Assembly: GCF_008271745.1 (NCBI RefSeq)
Contig: NZ_VKKZ01000019.1
Coordinates: 620,001-684,000 of the forward strand
Direction: 5' to 3'
DNA from: Rufibacter glacialis
GTDB lineage: Bacteria; Bacteroidota; Bacteroidia; Cytophagales; Hymenobacteraceae
DNA length: 64,000 nucleotides
Shown: positions 1 to 9,126 of the stretch, piece by piece
How positions within the stretch are numbered: the first letter of the stretch is position 1
Layout: each line of letters opens with the position of its first letter
The notes under the pieces: model-generated
What the model was told of the DNA's origin: nothing
Seen by the model: the letters and a program-made list of their open reading frames with translations, nothing else
The model's database searches: none
Made by a program: the position numbers and the translations under genes

Positions 1-1
1 C

Positions 2-997
2 GGTATCATCTTCAACGTGATCACCGGTATCCTCATCTTCGCGGCTTTGACTTATATGTACGGCGAGAGCTATTTATTGGCCAAAGACGTGCAATACGGC
101 ATTGAGACCAATGAGATAGGCGAGCAGATGGGCCTGCGCGACGGCGACAAGATCGTGGCCGTGAACGGGAAACCCCTGGTGGAATTCCAGGACGTGTACA
201 GCCCAGACGTGTTGCTGGGCCAGAACGGTTCTTACACTGTGGAGCGCAATGGCCAGCAATTGAACGTGCCCGTGCCTTCTAACCTCATTGACAAACTAGC
301 CGATGGCAACAAAGTAGGCTTTATCATGGCCCGTGAACCGTTTGCGGTAGAAGCCGTGAAAGCCAAGAGCCCGGCCTCTGCGGCCGGCCTGCAACCCGGT
401 GACCGCATTACCCAGGTAGGCGACAAGCCGGTGCAGTTCTTCCATGATTTCCAGCAAACCCTGCAAGCCCACAAAGGCAAGACCGTCGCTCTGCAGGTGG
501 ACCGCGCCGGTGAGCCTGTGACTTTGAAAGCCACCGTGGATGAAGACGGTACCCTTGGTTTCTACCCTAAATTGTTACTGCCCCGGGCCACGCGAGAATA
601 CGGTTTGCTGGCGGCAATCCCGGTAGGTGCTGAGAAAGCGTTCTCCGTGATCACCACCAACATCAAAGGCTTCGCGAAGATCTTCCGGGCTGAGGTTTCC
701 CCATCCAAAGCCTTGAGCGGCCCTATTGGCATTGCGCAGATCTTTGGTGGTAACTTCTCCTGGGTGAATTTCTGGGCCATCACCGCCATGCTTTCCATGG
801 TACTGGCGTTCATGAACTTCCTGCCGATTCCGGCGCTGGACGGCGGACACGTGATGTTCCTTACCTATGAGATCATCTCGGGCCGCAAGCCCTCTGACAA
901 GTTCTTAGAGAATGCCCAGAAGGTAGGCATGGTGCTGTTGCTAGGCCTCATGGGCTTTGCTATCTTCAATGACTTCTTCAAGCTGTTGTTCAACTAG
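2..997 (+). CDS. rseP: RseP-family site-2 (M50) zinc metalloprotease, 5'-truncated by the window edge
   Basis: This is the C-terminal part, about 331 residues, of an intramembrane zinc metalloprotease. The family cleaves membrane-anchored regulators such as anti-sigma factors within the membrane. The frame is open to the left edge, so the GTG at 17 is an internal Val codon and not the start. Two PDZ-like segments are visible, with GLRDGDKIVAVNG and GLQPGDRITQVGD as their cores. Near the C-terminus the NFLPIPALDGGH motif carries the metal-ligand Asp of the LDG signature, followed by a last transmembrane helix. The HExxH motif must lie left of the window. The stop is TAG at 995-997. The family call is secure; the in vivo substrate is unknown. 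Confidence 0.93.
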   Translation, partial: GIIFNVITGILIFAALTYMYGESYLLAKDVQYGIETNEIGEQMGLRDGDKIVAVNGKPLVEFQDVYSPDVLLGQNGSYTVERNGQQLNVPVPSNLIDKLADGNKVGFIMAREPFAVEAVKAKSPASAAGLQPGDRITQVGDKPVQFFHDFQQTLQAHKGKTVALQVDRAGEPVTLKATVDEDGTLGFYPKLLLPRATREYGLLAAIPVGAEKAFSVITTNIKGFAKIFRAEVSPSKALSGPIGIAQIFGGNFSWVNFWAITAMLSMVLAFMNFLPIPALDGGHVMFLTYEIISGRKPSDKFLENAQKVGMVLLLGLMGFAIFNDFFKLLFN

Positions 998-1095
998 GAA
1001 GCACCGCAGCCCACACTTTGTTGATAAAAAATTGCCAGGGAAGACGCAAGATAATTGCGTCTTTCTCTGTTTATTGGGGGAGAAGTGAAAAAACA

Positions 1096-1611
1096 ATGAA
1101 GAAACAAGCAGTTGGTTTTTTTGGGTGGTGCTTGCTGGCTGCGCTGTGGGTAGGGCTACCGGCAGTTAGCTGGGCGCATGACTTCCATACCAGCATCACA
1201 GATGCCCGGTACAACCCTAAAAACCAGACCTATGAACTATCTGTTAGGGTGTTCGCTGATGACCTGGAGGAAGCCCTGAGCCGCCGCCACAAAACCACCG
1301 TGCGGCTAGACCGGTCTGAGCGCGTGAACAAACTGATGGCCGAGTACCTGCAAGCCCATCTGGCTATATCCGTGGTGAAGGGAACCAGGGCTCCGCAGAA
1401 GTTCATTGGCGCCCAGGAAGAAGCCGATGCCATTTGGCTGTACCTTGAAATACCGGCTGGCAAGGCCCCTGCTGGTCAGGTCTGGGTGCAGAACGCCCTT
1501 CTCACCGAGGTGTTCAATGACCAGACCAATATCCTAAACCTGGAGGTGGCGGGCAAGAAACGCTCGGTCTTATGCCGTACCGGCGAAACGCAGCAGGTGC
1601 TTTCCTTTTAA
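1096..1611 (+). CDS. DUF6702-type secreted protein
   Basis: A protein of 171 residues starting at ATG 1096. The frame continues upstream to 1018, but the 1096 start puts a signal peptide right at the N-terminus: KK, then a hydrophobic stretch ending in SWA before HDFHTS. The mature N-terminus, with His, the pattern H-x-x-x-x-S-I-T followed by a YN motif, and then VRVFADDLEEAL, is what I recall for the DUF6702 family of Bacteroidota. That family has no established function. It is probably periplasmic. It follows the rseP-type gene by about 100 bp on the same strand and could be cotranscribed. No catalytic residues are evident. Confidence 0.7.
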   Translation: MKKQAVGFFGWCLLAALWVGLPAVSWAHDFHTSITDARYNPKNQTYELSVRVFADDLEEALSRRHKTTVRLDRSERVNKLMAEYLQAHLAISVVKGTRAPQKFIGAQEEADAIWLYLEIPAGKAPAGQVWVQNALLTEVFNDQTNILNLEVAGKKRSVLCRTGETQQVLSF

Positions 1612-1715
1612 TTTAGAAGGTGTTAATAAAAGGCCCAGGGCTAGGGGCGGCGGCCTGAGCTGGTAATTTAAAAGTTAAAATAGGCCTACTGCTTTCTCAA
1701 TCAGAACCGGGAAAG

Positions 1716-1723
1716 TACCTTTG
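1716..1723 (+). promoter_or_regulatory. TAnnTTTG-type -7 promoter element
   Basis: TACCTTTG matches the Bacteroidota primary-sigma -7 consensus TAnnTTTG. A weak TTTCT lies about 19 bp upstream in place of the -33 TTTG. If used, transcription would start near 1730 and run through the structured region 1744-1883 before the gene at 1911. Confidence 0.4.
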
Positions 1724-1729
1724 TTTCTG

Positions 1730-1890
1730 GTGGAGGCGCCGGGCTGCCTTGGCAGGGACGCTTCCGCTTAAGGCCAAAACAAGGGCAAGCCCAGGCGATT
1801 ACCGCGCAGTTTTGCGCAAAGGCCTTGAAGATAGAGTAGGGTTGCCTGCTGGAAAGTCGCCTTGCAGAAAGATCCAGCGGCAGATTAAGT
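1730..1890 (+). ncRNA. Candidate structured RNA or long structured 5' leader, family unknown
   Basis: Hand folding shows several compatible helices. CTGC 1744-1747 pairs with GCAG 1752-1755. AAGGCC 1770-1775 pairs with GGCCTT 1821-1826 and encloses two hairpins, GGG/CCC 1783-1792 and GCGCA/TGCGC 1804-1817. A ten-pair helix forms between TTGCC(T)GCTGG 1842-1852 and CCAGCGGCAG 1874-1883. A promoter-like box lies just upstream at 1716 and TTGAGTTTTT follows at 1890. No open frame of note is present. I compared it mentally with 6S, SRP, tmRNA, RNase P, TPP and cobalamin RNAs and could not match it. It may be a stand-alone RNA or the leader of the lipoprotein gene at 1911. Confidence 0.4.
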
Positions 1891-1910
1891 TGAGTTTTTA
1901 AGTTTGTTTT

Positions 1911-2741
1911 ATGAGAAAAAGCGTACTCTGGGCAGTTGGCATCATGTTAGGGATTGGGGTGAGCAGCTGTTCCTCTGTGTACATGCCCAACGTGCCCAAT
2001 ACCCCCATGCTCACCTCTAAGGGAGAGTTAAGCACCAGTGGCCACATCACCTTGAAGGGGAACGCCACCTTCAACTCGGCGTACGCCGTCACTGACCACA
2101 TTGGGGTATTGGTAAGCGGGGCCATGATGAACCAAAACACCGACAAGAAAGACTTCCGGCACAATCTGCTGGAGGCAGGGGGCGGCTACTTCACCACCTT
2201 CGGGCCTAACCAGAACCGCATTCTGGAAGTGTATGCTGGCCTGGGGCGTGGCAGCAGTGACCGGACCTACAAAGACAAATCTTCTGAGGGGCTCACCACC
2301 TATGACCGCCAGGAAACCACTTTCAACAAATACTTCATGCAGGTGAACTACTCCTCAAAGAAGAAACGCCTGTTGAAGCTGTTTGGCAACGAGCATACCC
2401 TCAACTACGGCACCGCCCTGCGGTTGAGCTACGTCACCATGGATGATTTCTTCCGGAACGACATCAAGCAACCCACCGAGGATAACGTCTTCTTTGAGCC
2501 CATCTTCTACACCCGTATGTCGCTCACGCCCTCTATTCAGCTCCAATACACCAGCGGCAGCAACTTCGGGCTCAAGAACCGTGATTTTATGACAGCCGGC
2601 AACTCTGTTTTCAGTTTAGGTTTCATTGTGAACGTAGGCGGCAAAAAATTGAAGAAAGACGCTCCCCGCCCCGAAGACAGAACCCCGGCGTTGCCGCCAT
2701 TGCCTAAGTGGAACAAAAAAGACAATAGCATCAAGTTCTAA
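1911..2741 (+). CDS. Outer-membrane-type lipoprotein of unknown function
   Basis: A 276-residue protein. The N-terminus is a lipoprotein signal peptide with lipobox GVSSC (Cys near residue 20), so the mature protein is lipid-anchored. The rest has alternating short hydrophobic and polar stretches: a repeated 'gyxxtFGPNQNRILEVYAG' style, YTSGSNFGLKNR, and an ending SLGFIVNVGG before a charged Pro-rich tail. This looks like a small beta-barrel or beta-rich envelope protein that compares shape with known Bacteroidota 'outer membrane beta-barrel' hypotheticals. I do not recognise a named family. It stands alone, preceded by 300 bp of structured non-coding DNA and followed by a repeat-filled convergent gap. 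Confidence 0.75.
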   Translation: MRKSVLWAVGIMLGIGVSSCSSVYMPNVPNTPMLTSKGELSTSGHITLKGNATFNSAYAVTDHIGVLVSGAMMNQNTDKKDFRHNLLEAGGGYFTTFGPNQNRILEVYAGLGRGSSDRTYKDKSSEGLTTYDRQETTFNKYFMQVNYSSKKKRLLKLFGNEHTLNYGTALRLSYVTMDDFFRNDIKQPTEDNVFFEPIFYTRMSLTPSIQLQYTSGSNFGLKNRDFMTAGNSVFSLGFIVNVGGKKLKKDAPRPEDRTPALPPLPKWNKKDNSIKF

Positions 2742-2807
2742 AAGCGAACCCAGCTTCCTTTTTCAGGAAGGTGATGCTGAGGCTCGGTTAAGGATAAGAT
2801 CATAGGA

Positions 2808-2848
2808 ATCGTTTAAAGGCTCTTTTCCCAAAAGAGCCTTTAAACGAT
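2808..2848. terminator. Perfect 19-bp dyad, likely bidirectional terminator
   Basis: Arms 2808-2826 and 2830-2848 are exact inverted copies separated by CCC. The loop side of the left arm is GGCTCTTTT and the right arm is AAAAGAGCC, the core shared by the dispersed palindrome family of this window. It sits about 65 bp after the stop of the lipoprotein gene. There is no long T run, so termination strength is uncertain. Confidence 0.5.
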
Positions 2849-2877
2849 CTGTCATTTTATGGTCTTCTGTATCTGTA

Positions 2878-2900
2878 GAGACAAGGCACTGCCTTGTCTC
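2878..2900. repeat. GAGACAAGGCA palindrome, copy 1
   Basis: GAGACAAGGCA, a single C, then TGCCTTGTCTC: a perfect 11-bp inverted repeat. The flank CTGTA before it recurs at the copies near 48750 and 53012. Other copies are at 3252-3274 (one mismatch), 48750-48771 (degenerate right arm) and 53012-53035. Confidence 0.75.
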
Positions 2901-3054
2901 ATGTTTCCAGATGCTAAGGCTTTCCCATATAATTTACCGCCACTTCAGCCGCTTCTTCGCTCATTGACAGATCAGGGAATGCCGTATGTTATTCCCTTAG
3001 CTTGTCTGCTTGATGCGTTGTTCCATGCACGGCTCTTTGCATAGTTTATGGTAA

Positions 3055-3280
3055 GCGCTCACGGCCGCGAGGCCCCGCCTTCCGCCTTCGCGCTGTGCCC
3101 TCTACTCCACCCGCCTCGCTGCGCTCAGGGGCGGTCGAGTGCTAGGCGCTCAGACGAAAGGCTGGAACAGGCGATGCGTGGGGAAGGATGGCGAAGGCTG
3201 TTGTTGCGTAGGAGGTGTTGGCCTTCTTTCAAATGGTTGGTTGGCGTAGTAGAGACCAGGCACTGCCTTGTCTCACGATT
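3055..3280. repeat. Composite dispersed repeat, copy 1
   Basis: It begins with a 29-nt block (3055-3083) beginning GCGCTCACGGCCGCGAGG, and ends with the GAGACCAGGCACTGCC palindrome at 3252-3274. The same two blocks occur in the same order and similar spacing at 52848-53035. The 29-nt blocks differ at one base, while the DNA between the blocks has diverged. Confidence 0.65.
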
Positions 3281-3330
3281 GCACAAGTAATTGCCCCTAC
3301 AGCACGGAAACTACATTTTTAAGCAAGCTG

Positions 3331-3368
3331 GCGTTTTCAGGCTGTTTTTACAAAAGGGCAAGGAAAGC
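3331..3368. repeat. Common GGCTGTTTT palindrome, copy next to the OmpA gene stop
   Basis: GTTTTCAGGCTGTTTTTACAAAAGGG... is an imperfect copy of the family described in the findings. It directly abuts the stop codon of the minus-strand gene ending at 3369. Confidence 0.55.
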
Positions 3369-5360
3369 TTACCAATCCCCGCCGCCGGTAGCGTTTTCTT
3401 TGGGCCTGATGAGTTTAAATTCCACGCGGCGGTTCACGGCCCGGTCTTCCAGGGTGACTTCTGGTTTGATGGGGGCGGAGCTGCCTTTGCCCACGGCATC
3501 AATGCGGCCAGGAGACAATTTGCCTTTGTCTTCCAGGTACTTCTGAATAGAAAGGGCTCGCCACTGCGAAAGCTCTATGTTGGCATTGGGGTCGCCGCTG
3601 CTGTCGGTGTGGCCTTCAATGCTGAGGCGCAGTTGCGGGTGGTCTACCAGAAACAGCACAATGCGGTCTAAGGTGGGTTTCATGGCTTCTTTGATCTCGG
3701 CCTTGCCCTCGTCAAACTCCAGGTTCTTGAAGATGAGCGGAATGCTGTAGTCTATGAGGCTGGTCATGATTTTGAGTACCGTGTCTTCCTTCAGGTTGAT
3801 CTCGTTCTCAATGGAGAAGAAATCAGGCCCCTGAATGAGCATCATGTAGCGGCTGTTGTCAATGAGGTCAAAGTCAAAGGAACCGTCTTCGCGCAGGTAC
3901 TTAGAAGCCACCTCAATGCCATTGTCCAGGTCAATGATGGAGATGATGCCGTTTAGGGGCTTGTTTGTCACAGAGTCGGTTAAAACGCCGGTGAGTTTGG
4001 TCACGGCCAGGGGGTGCGCCTCCATGGGCAGCGGGAACGAGTACAGATCCAGGTTCTTGAGGTCGGTAGGCTCTGAGCGGGCGTAGTACAGGTTGGTGGA
4101 ATTGGCGTTGATGGTGAAGTAGTACTCGCTGCCTTTGCCGTTCACCAAGGGGCCAATGTTGCGCGGTTCCTGCCAGCGGCCGTTGACACGGTAGGCCTTG
4201 TAGATGTCAAAATCCCCGAAGTTCAACAATTGCCCCCGTGAACTGAAGTACAGCACCTGGTACAAGGGATGGAAATACGGGCTAACCTCGCTCTCACGGG
4301 TGTTAATCACAGGGCCTAGGTTCTGCGCCGGGGCCCACTGGCCGTTTTTCTGCTTGTGCGTGAAATAGATATCGCTCATGCCGAAGCCGCCCAGGCGGTC
4401 AGAGGCAAAGTACAGGGTGTCTTCCTGCGGCGAGAGGGTAGGTTGCGAATCCCAGGACCGGCTGTTCACGTTGGCACCCAGGTTTTTGATCTGGCCCCAG
4501 GAACCATCGGCCAGGCGGGTGGCGGAGTACAGGTCGCAGTTGCCCAGGCCGTCGGGGCTTTCGCAGCGGGCAAAGTACAGGGTTTTGCCGTCGCGGCTGA
4601 GGCAGGCCGAGCCCTCGTTGTAAATGCTGTTGATGGGTTTATCAAAGGATTGTCCCTCTTGCCAGAAGCCGTTCTCGTTTCGGGAGAAGTACAGGTCCTC
4701 ATCAGTGCCGGTGGCTTTCACGCCTTTGCGGCGCGAAGTGTAAATGAAGAGTTCCTCGTCTGAATGCACGGCCGGACCGTAGTCTTCGGCCTTGGAGTTG
4801 ATGGCATCGCCCATGTTGGTGTACACCCCACGGGGCGGTTTGAACGTGCTCACAGATTTGCGGTACTCCACCAGCTCATTGTAGTACTTGAGGGGCACGT
4901 AGAGGTCTTTGTTTTTGGCTTCCAGCGAGTCATAGTACTGCTGCACCTGCTTGATGTCGGTGCGGTGGTGTTTGAGCACCAGGCGGTAATAAGCCACCGC
5001 TTTCTCCCGTTGCCCCATGCGTTCATAGAGTTGCCCCAAACGCCAGAGAAGTTTTGTATCTTTATGGAAATTGTCAATCCCGAAGTTGCCCACGTACTCC
5101 GCCAGCAGGGGAAGCACCTTGTCCCAGGCCTTTTTCCGCTCTAGTTTCAGGATGTTCTCATACTTGGTCTTGTGATAGTAATACGGAATCTGGTTCAGGT
5201 TGGGGAAGTGCAGGAACACCTCCGCGTCTGGGGCTTTTTTCCGCAGCGAATCGGTGACCAGGCGTTGTTTGAGCCGCAGGGGAGAAGTGGTTTGCCCTGC
5301 CGCGGAAAAACTCAAAGCTAGAGAGAGCAGGAAAAATAGAAGAGATCCAGTACGCAACAT
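3369..5360 (-). CDS. OmpA-family protein with TPR and PD40 repeats
   Basis: A 663-residue protein with a Sec signal peptide ending near SAAGQ. Residues about 85-165 look like TPR helices (KAWDKVLPLLAEYVGN, ERMGQREKAVAYYRLVL). Residues about 195-450 hold five or so WD40-like PD40 blades with recurring 'LYFAS' and 'DIY' motifs (DEDLYFSRNENG, DTLYFASDRLGGFG). A carboxypeptidase-regulatory-like segment follows, then a C-terminal OmpA domain from about 545 with LRLSIEGHTDSSGD and a terminal NRRVEFKL, which binds peptidoglycan. This layout is common in Bacteroidota and resembles PorE-type envelope proteins, though I cannot assign it to that role. It probably sits in the periplasm attached to the cell wall. 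Confidence 0.88.
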   Translation of the reverse strand: MLRTGSLLFFLLSLALSFSAAGQTTSPLRLKQRLVTDSLRKKAPDAEVFLHFPNLNQIPYYYHKTKYENILKLERKKAWDKVLPLLAEYVGNFGIDNFHKDTKLLWRLGQLYERMGQREKAVAYYRLVLKHHRTDIKQVQQYYDSLEAKNKDLYVPLKYYNELVEYRKSVSTFKPPRGVYTNMGDAINSKAEDYGPAVHSDEELFIYTSRRKGVKATGTDEDLYFSRNENGFWQEGQSFDKPINSIYNEGSACLSRDGKTLYFARCESPDGLGNCDLYSATRLADGSWGQIKNLGANVNSRSWDSQPTLSPQEDTLYFASDRLGGFGMSDIYFTHKQKNGQWAPAQNLGPVINTRESEVSPYFHPLYQVLYFSSRGQLLNFGDFDIYKAYRVNGRWQEPRNIGPLVNGKGSEYYFTINANSTNLYYARSEPTDLKNLDLYSFPLPMEAHPLAVTKLTGVLTDSVTNKPLNGIISIIDLDNGIEVASKYLREDGSFDFDLIDNSRYMMLIQGPDFFSIENEINLKEDTVLKIMTSLIDYSIPLIFKNLEFDEGKAEIKEAMKPTLDRIVLFLVDHPQLRLSIEGHTDSSGDPNANIELSQWRALSIQKYLEDKGKLSPGRIDAVGKGSSAPIKPEVTLEDRAVNRRVEFKLIRPKENATGGGDW

Positions 5361-5403
5361 AACAGAAAGGGCCCCTGAAAAGCATTTTTTCAGAATACAG
5401 TAC

Positions 5404-5411
5404 CAAATGTA
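5404..5411 (-). promoter_or_regulatory. TAnnTTTG promoter element for the OmpA-family gene
   Basis: Read on the minus strand the sequence is TACATTTG, a full match to the TAnnTTTG -7 element. It lies 43 bp upstream of the ATG at 5360, giving a 5' leader of roughly 35 nt. The -33 element is not clear. Confidence 0.45.
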
Positions 5412-5556
5412 GTTCTTTCTGGGGTGAAAATTAGCCCTGGCCTATAGATTTTCACCCATATATTGGCACAGGACTTGACAAGTATATAACTTGAAGACAA
5501 ACAACAGAACCGACGGGAAGATAGCTGTCAAAATGGCATCTTCAGAGACACGACGT

Positions 5557-8055
5557 ATGAATTATACCCAAGAGAACTTACTACAGCACCTCATGTTGTC
5601 CGATTTGTCTGACGATGGCAATGGCGAGTTGATCTCCATTATCACCTCAGAACTAGACGACTCAGAGGGCGCTGAAAAGAATAACCCCGATTCCTTACCG
5701 CTTCTACCCATCAGAAACACCGTGCTGTTTCCGGGGGTGGTGATCCCGATCACGGTAAGCCGGAAGAAATCTGTGCGCCTGGTGCGCAAAGCCTACCGCG
5801 GCGACAAAACCGTGGGGGTGGTAGCCCAAAAGAACATGTCGGCTGAGGATCCTTCGCTGGAAGATCTGTATGAGGTAGGCACCATGGCCAAAATCCTGAA
5901 AATGCTGGTGCTGCCAGACGGCAATACCACCATCATCATCCAGGGCCAGAGCCGCTTCAAAATAGAGGAGGTGACCCAGGAAGAGCCCTTCATGGTGGCC
6001 AAGGTTTCCTATTGCCCAGAGACGTTCCCCAAGAAGAACAGCAAAGAGGTGAAGGCCCTGGTAGAATCCCTGCAAGAGGCGGCCGCCAAGATCCTGAAAC
6101 TGAACCCCGAGATTCCGCAGGAAGCCCAGGTGGCGCTGGACAACATTGACAGTCCGTCGTTTCTGACCCACTTTCTGTCTTCCAACATCAACGCCGAGGT
6201 AGCCCAGAAGCAGAAACTGCTGGAAATCAACGATGGCGTGGAGCGCGGCACCACCTTGCTGCAACTCATGATGCGGGAGATCCAGATGCTGGAAATCAAG
6301 CAGGAAATCCACAGCAAGGTGCATACGGATATTGATGAGCAGCAGCGCGACTATTTCCTGCGCCAGCAGATCAAGGTGTTGCAAGACGAGCTGGGCATGG
6401 ACGGCCCTGAGCAGGAAGTAGAGAAGATGCGCGCTACGGCCCTGAAGAAAAAGTGGCCTGAAACCGTGGCCAAGCACTTCAGCAAGGAACTGGACAAGCT
6501 TAGCCGCCTCAATCCGCAGGCCGCCGAATATCCTATCTCCGTTAATTACTGCGAGTTTCTCCTAGACCTTCCCTGGAAGGACTACACAAAAGACAACTTC
6601 AACCTGAAGCGCACCAAGAAAATCCTGGACGCCGACCATTATGGGCTGGAGAAAGTAAAGGAGCGCATTCTGGAGTATCTGGCCGTGCTCAAGCTGAAGA
6701 ACGACATGAAAGCGCCTATCTTGTGTCTCTACGGGCCTCCAGGCGTGGGGAAAACCTCATTGGGTCGCTCTGTAGCCAAAGCCTTGGGCCGCAAATACGT
6801 GCGTATTGCCCTGGGCGGCGTGCGCGACGAGGCGGAAATCAGAGGCCACCGCAAAACTTATGTGGGGGCCATGCCGGGCCGGATCATCAGCCAGATCAAG
6901 AAAGTAGGCTCATCTAACCCCGTCATGATCCTGGATGAGGTGGATAAGTTGACTTCTGATTTCCGGGGTGACCCATCCAGCGCGCTCTTAGAGGTGCTGG
7001 ACCCTGAGCAGAACCACACCTTCGCCGATAATTATCTGGAGGTGGAGTATGACTTGTCAAAAGTCCTGTTCATTGCCACCGCCAACGCCCTTGATACCAT
7101 TCATCCCGCCTTGCGCGACCGCATGGAGATTATTGAGGTGACCGGCTATACTATTGAAGAGAAAACCGAGATCGCGAAGCGCCACCTGATCACCAAACTG
7201 AAAGACGACCATGGCTTGCAACCCAAGGATGTCGCTTTCTCTACGGGTGCCATTCAGAAGGTGATCGAAGACTATACCCGCGAGTCTGGGGTGAGGAACC
7301 TGGAGCGTAAGCTGGGCGCGGTAGTCCGTAACATTGCCAAATCCAAGGCCATGGAAGAAGAGTGGCCCGCCAAACTGGAAGCCAAGGACGTGGTGCGCAT
7401 TCTGGGCCCCGAGATCTTCGACAAGGAACTCTACCAAGACAACGAGACCGCCGGCGTGGTGACGGGCCTGGCCTGGACTAGCGTGGGCGGTGATATCCTG
7501 TTCATTGAGTCGCTGCTGAGCCGCGGCAAAGGCAAACTGACGCTTTCTGGCCAATTGGGTGACGTGATGAAGGAATCTGCCATGACGGCGGTTTCCTACC
7601 TGCGCGCCCGCGCCGATGAGCTGGGCATTGATTACCGGTTGTTTGACCAGTATGACCTGCACATCCACTTCCCCGAAGGGGCGGTGCCCAAAGACGGGCC
7701 CAGCGCCGGTATTGCCATCTTCACCTCCATTGCCTCGGTATTCACCCAACGCAAGGTGCGGTCTCATTTGGCCATGACCGGAGAGATCACGCTGCGTGGA
7801 AAAGTGCTTCCGGTAGGCGGCATCAAAGAGAAAATTCTGGCGGCCAAGCGCGCGGGCATCAAAGACGTGATCCTGTGCCAGAAAAACCGGAAAGACGTGA
7901 ACGAGATATCCGCGCACTACATTGAAGGGCTGAACATCCACTACGTGGACCGCGTGGACGAGGTGCTGGAGTTTGCGCTATTGCCGGAGAAGGTGAAGAA
8001 ACCCCTGGAACTGCGGGTGCGCGAAGAAGCTACCCCCGCCCAGGCCGAAAGCTGA
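5557..8055 (+). CDS. lon: ATP-dependent protease Lon
   Basis: Full-length Lon, 832 residues from ATG 5557. In-frame starts also exist at ATG 5533 and TTG 5491; 5557 gives the usual short acidic N-terminus. Lon degrades misfolded and regulatory proteins in the cytoplasm. In order there is an N-terminal substrate-binding domain ([16 protein letters not shown]), a coiled-coil region, an AAA+ module with Walker [10 protein letters not shown] near residue 393 and Walker [10 protein letters not shown], and a proteolytic domain with PKDGPSAG (Ser716) and the catalytic Lys in [14 protein letters not shown], about 43 residues later. A TTGG-20 bp-TAACTTG pair at 5463-5493 could be a weak promoter. porQ follows after 24 bp. 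Confidence 0.97.
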   Translation: MNYTQENLLQHLMLSDLSDDGNGELISIITSELDDSEGAEKNNPDSLPLLPIRNTVLFPGVVIPITVSRKKSVRLVRKAYRGDKTVGVVAQKNMSAEDPSLEDLYEVGTMAKILKMLVLPDGNTTIIIQGQSRFKIEEVTQEEPFMVAKVSYCPETFPKKNSKEVKALVESLQEAAAKILKLNPEIPQEAQVALDNIDSPSFLTHFLSSNINAEVAQKQKLLEINDGVERGTTLLQLMMREIQMLEIKQEIHSKVHTDIDEQQRDYFLRQQIKVLQDELGMDGPEQEVEKMRATALKKKWPETVAKHFSKELDKLSRLNPQAAEYPISVNYCEFLLDLPWKDYTKDNFNLKRTKKILDADHYGLEKVKERILEYLAVLKLKNDMKAPILCLYGPPGVGKTSLGRSVAKALGRKYVRIALGGVRDEAEIRGHRKTYVGAMPGRIISQIKKVGSSNPVMILDEVDKLTSDFRGDPSSALLEVLDPEQNHTFADNYLEVEYDLSKVLFIATANALDTIHPALRDRMEIIEVTGYTIEEKTEIAKRHLITKLKDDHGLQPKDVAFSTGAIQKVIEDYTRESGVRNLERKLGAVVRNIAKSKAMEEEWPAKLEAKDVVRILGPEIFDKELYQDNETAGVVTGLAWTSVGGDILFIESLLSRGKGKLTLSGQLGDVMKESAMTAVSYLRARADELGIDYRLFDQYDLHIHFPEGAVPKDGPSAGIAIFTSIASVFTQRKVRSHLAMTGEITLRGKVLPVGGIKEKILAAKRAGIKDVILCQKNRKDVNEISAHYIEGLNIHYVDRVDEVLEFALLPEKVKKPLELRVREEATPAQAES

Positions 8056-8079
8056 TTATAGGCTACTTACAGGAAAACA

Positions 8080-9126
8080 ATGCAGAAACGCCTTCTCCTC
8101 TTGGGTTTTATGCTGGTGGCCATTGTGCACCTGGCTACTGCCCAACTGGGAGGGCGTTTCGCTTTTAGGTTCCTGAATGTGCCTACCCATGCCCGGGTGG
8201 CGGCGCTGGGCGGCGTGAACGTCTCCTCAGGTTTGGAAGACGTGAATGCGGCCTCGGCTAACCCGGCCTTGCTGCACGGCAAAACCCACCAGCACCTGGG
8301 GCTCACGTACCTCAACTACCTGGCAGATGTGAGCCAGAACAACCTGTACTACACCTTTGACAGCAACCGATGGGGCCGCAACGCCCTGGGTGTGCAGTAC
8401 CTGGATTACGGTTCCTTCACTCAAACCAATGATGCCGGGGTAGAGGAAGGCAGCTTTAAGGTGCGGGAGTACGCCGTTGCCCTGTCGCACGCGGCTACCG
8501 TGGAGCACTTCACCCTGGGTGCCACGGCCAAGATAGCCGTCTCCAGCCTGGCCGGTGACCAAGCCCTTGCCACGGTGATAGACCTGGGAGGCACCTTCAA
8601 ACACCCTGAGCGGGATCTGGTGGTGGGGCTGGCCATCAAGAACCTGGGCGTCATGCTCAAACCCTACGGCAACGGGGAGCGCGAAGACATGCCCCTGGAC
8701 ATTCAGCTGGGAGCCAGCTACAAACCAGAGCACGCGCCGTTCCGGTTGTCGCTCACGGCGCACCAGTTGCAGCGCTTTGACATTGTGTACCTAGACCCTG
8801 ACCAGCCGGGTACCCTAGACGAGAACAACGTGGAGGTAAAGGAAGAGAAAACCTTCGGCGATAAATTGGCGCGCCATTTTGTGGTAGGCGGGGAATTCCT
8901 TCTGAGCCCCGGGTTTCAGTTGCGGGCCGGTTATAACCACCTCCGGCGCAAAGAACTGGCTCTGGAGAACGCGGGTGGTTTGGCCGGTTTCTCCCTGGGT
9001 ACTTCCATCAAGGTGCATGCGTTCCGGTTTGAGTACACCTATGCCAAGTTTCACGTAGCCGGGGCCAGCAACTACCTCACCCTCAACACAGATTTGAACC
9101 GTTTCCTGAAAAAGAAGCTGGATTGA
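8080..9126 (+). CDS. porQ: Type IX secretion system protein PorQ
   Basis: A 348-residue outer-membrane beta-barrel protein with a signal peptide ending at ATAQ. The mature start LGGRFAFRFLNVPTHARVAALGG followed by NAASANPALL is the signature I associate with PorQ, a PorV-like protein that helps the type IX system hand cargo to the surface attachment complex. The alternating beta strands and the basic tail (FLKKKLD) fit. The 24-bp gap to lon suggests cotranscription. This is one of three secretion components in the window, along with porD and the PorP/SprF gene at the right edge. Confidence 0.85.
   Translation: MQKRLLLLGFMLVAIVHLATAQLGGRFAFRFLNVPTHARVAALGGVNVSSGLEDVNAASANPALLHGKTHQHLGLTYLNYLADVSQNNLYYTFDSNRWGRNALGVQYLDYGSFTQTNDAGVEEGSFKVREYAVALSHAATVEHFTLGATAKIAVSSLAGDQALATVIDLGGTFKHPERDLVVGLAIKNLGVMLKPYGNGEREDMPLDIQLGASYKPEHAPFRLSLTAHQLQRFDIVYLDPDQPGTLDENNVEVKEEKTFGDKLARHFVVGGEFLLSPGFQLRAGYNHLRRKELALENAGGLAGFSLGTSIKVHAFRFEYTYAKFHVAGASNYLTLNTDLNRFLKKKLD

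Larger units (their letters stand above)
2742..3368. other. 627-bp convergent intergenic region filled with repeats
   Basis: It contains a small CTTCC/GGAAG hairpin near 2754-2770, a perfect 19-bp dyad at 2808-2848, two copies of the GAGACAAGGCA palindrome (2878-2900 and 3252-3274), the GCTCACGGCCGCGAGG repeat starting at 3055, and a copy of the common GGCTGTTTT palindrome at 3331-3368. The short reading frames here lack signals and coding character, so I see no gene. Confidence 0.7.

Noticed and set aside
1730-1890. 6S, SRP, tmRNA, RNase P or a known riboswitch
   Set aside because: None of the conserved motifs I know for those RNAs is present, for example the SRP tetraloop region or the RNase P GAGGAAAGTC core.
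2859-3290. Small plus-strand reading frames in the gap after the lipoprotein gene
   Set aside because: They run through palindromes and repeats, have no recognisable protein features and read differently in the second repeat copy at 52.8 kb.
5704-6477. Long antisense frames under lon, lysS, mutL and other genes
   Set aside because: They are His/Gly/Val-rich mirror frames of strong GC-rich genes, with no motifs.
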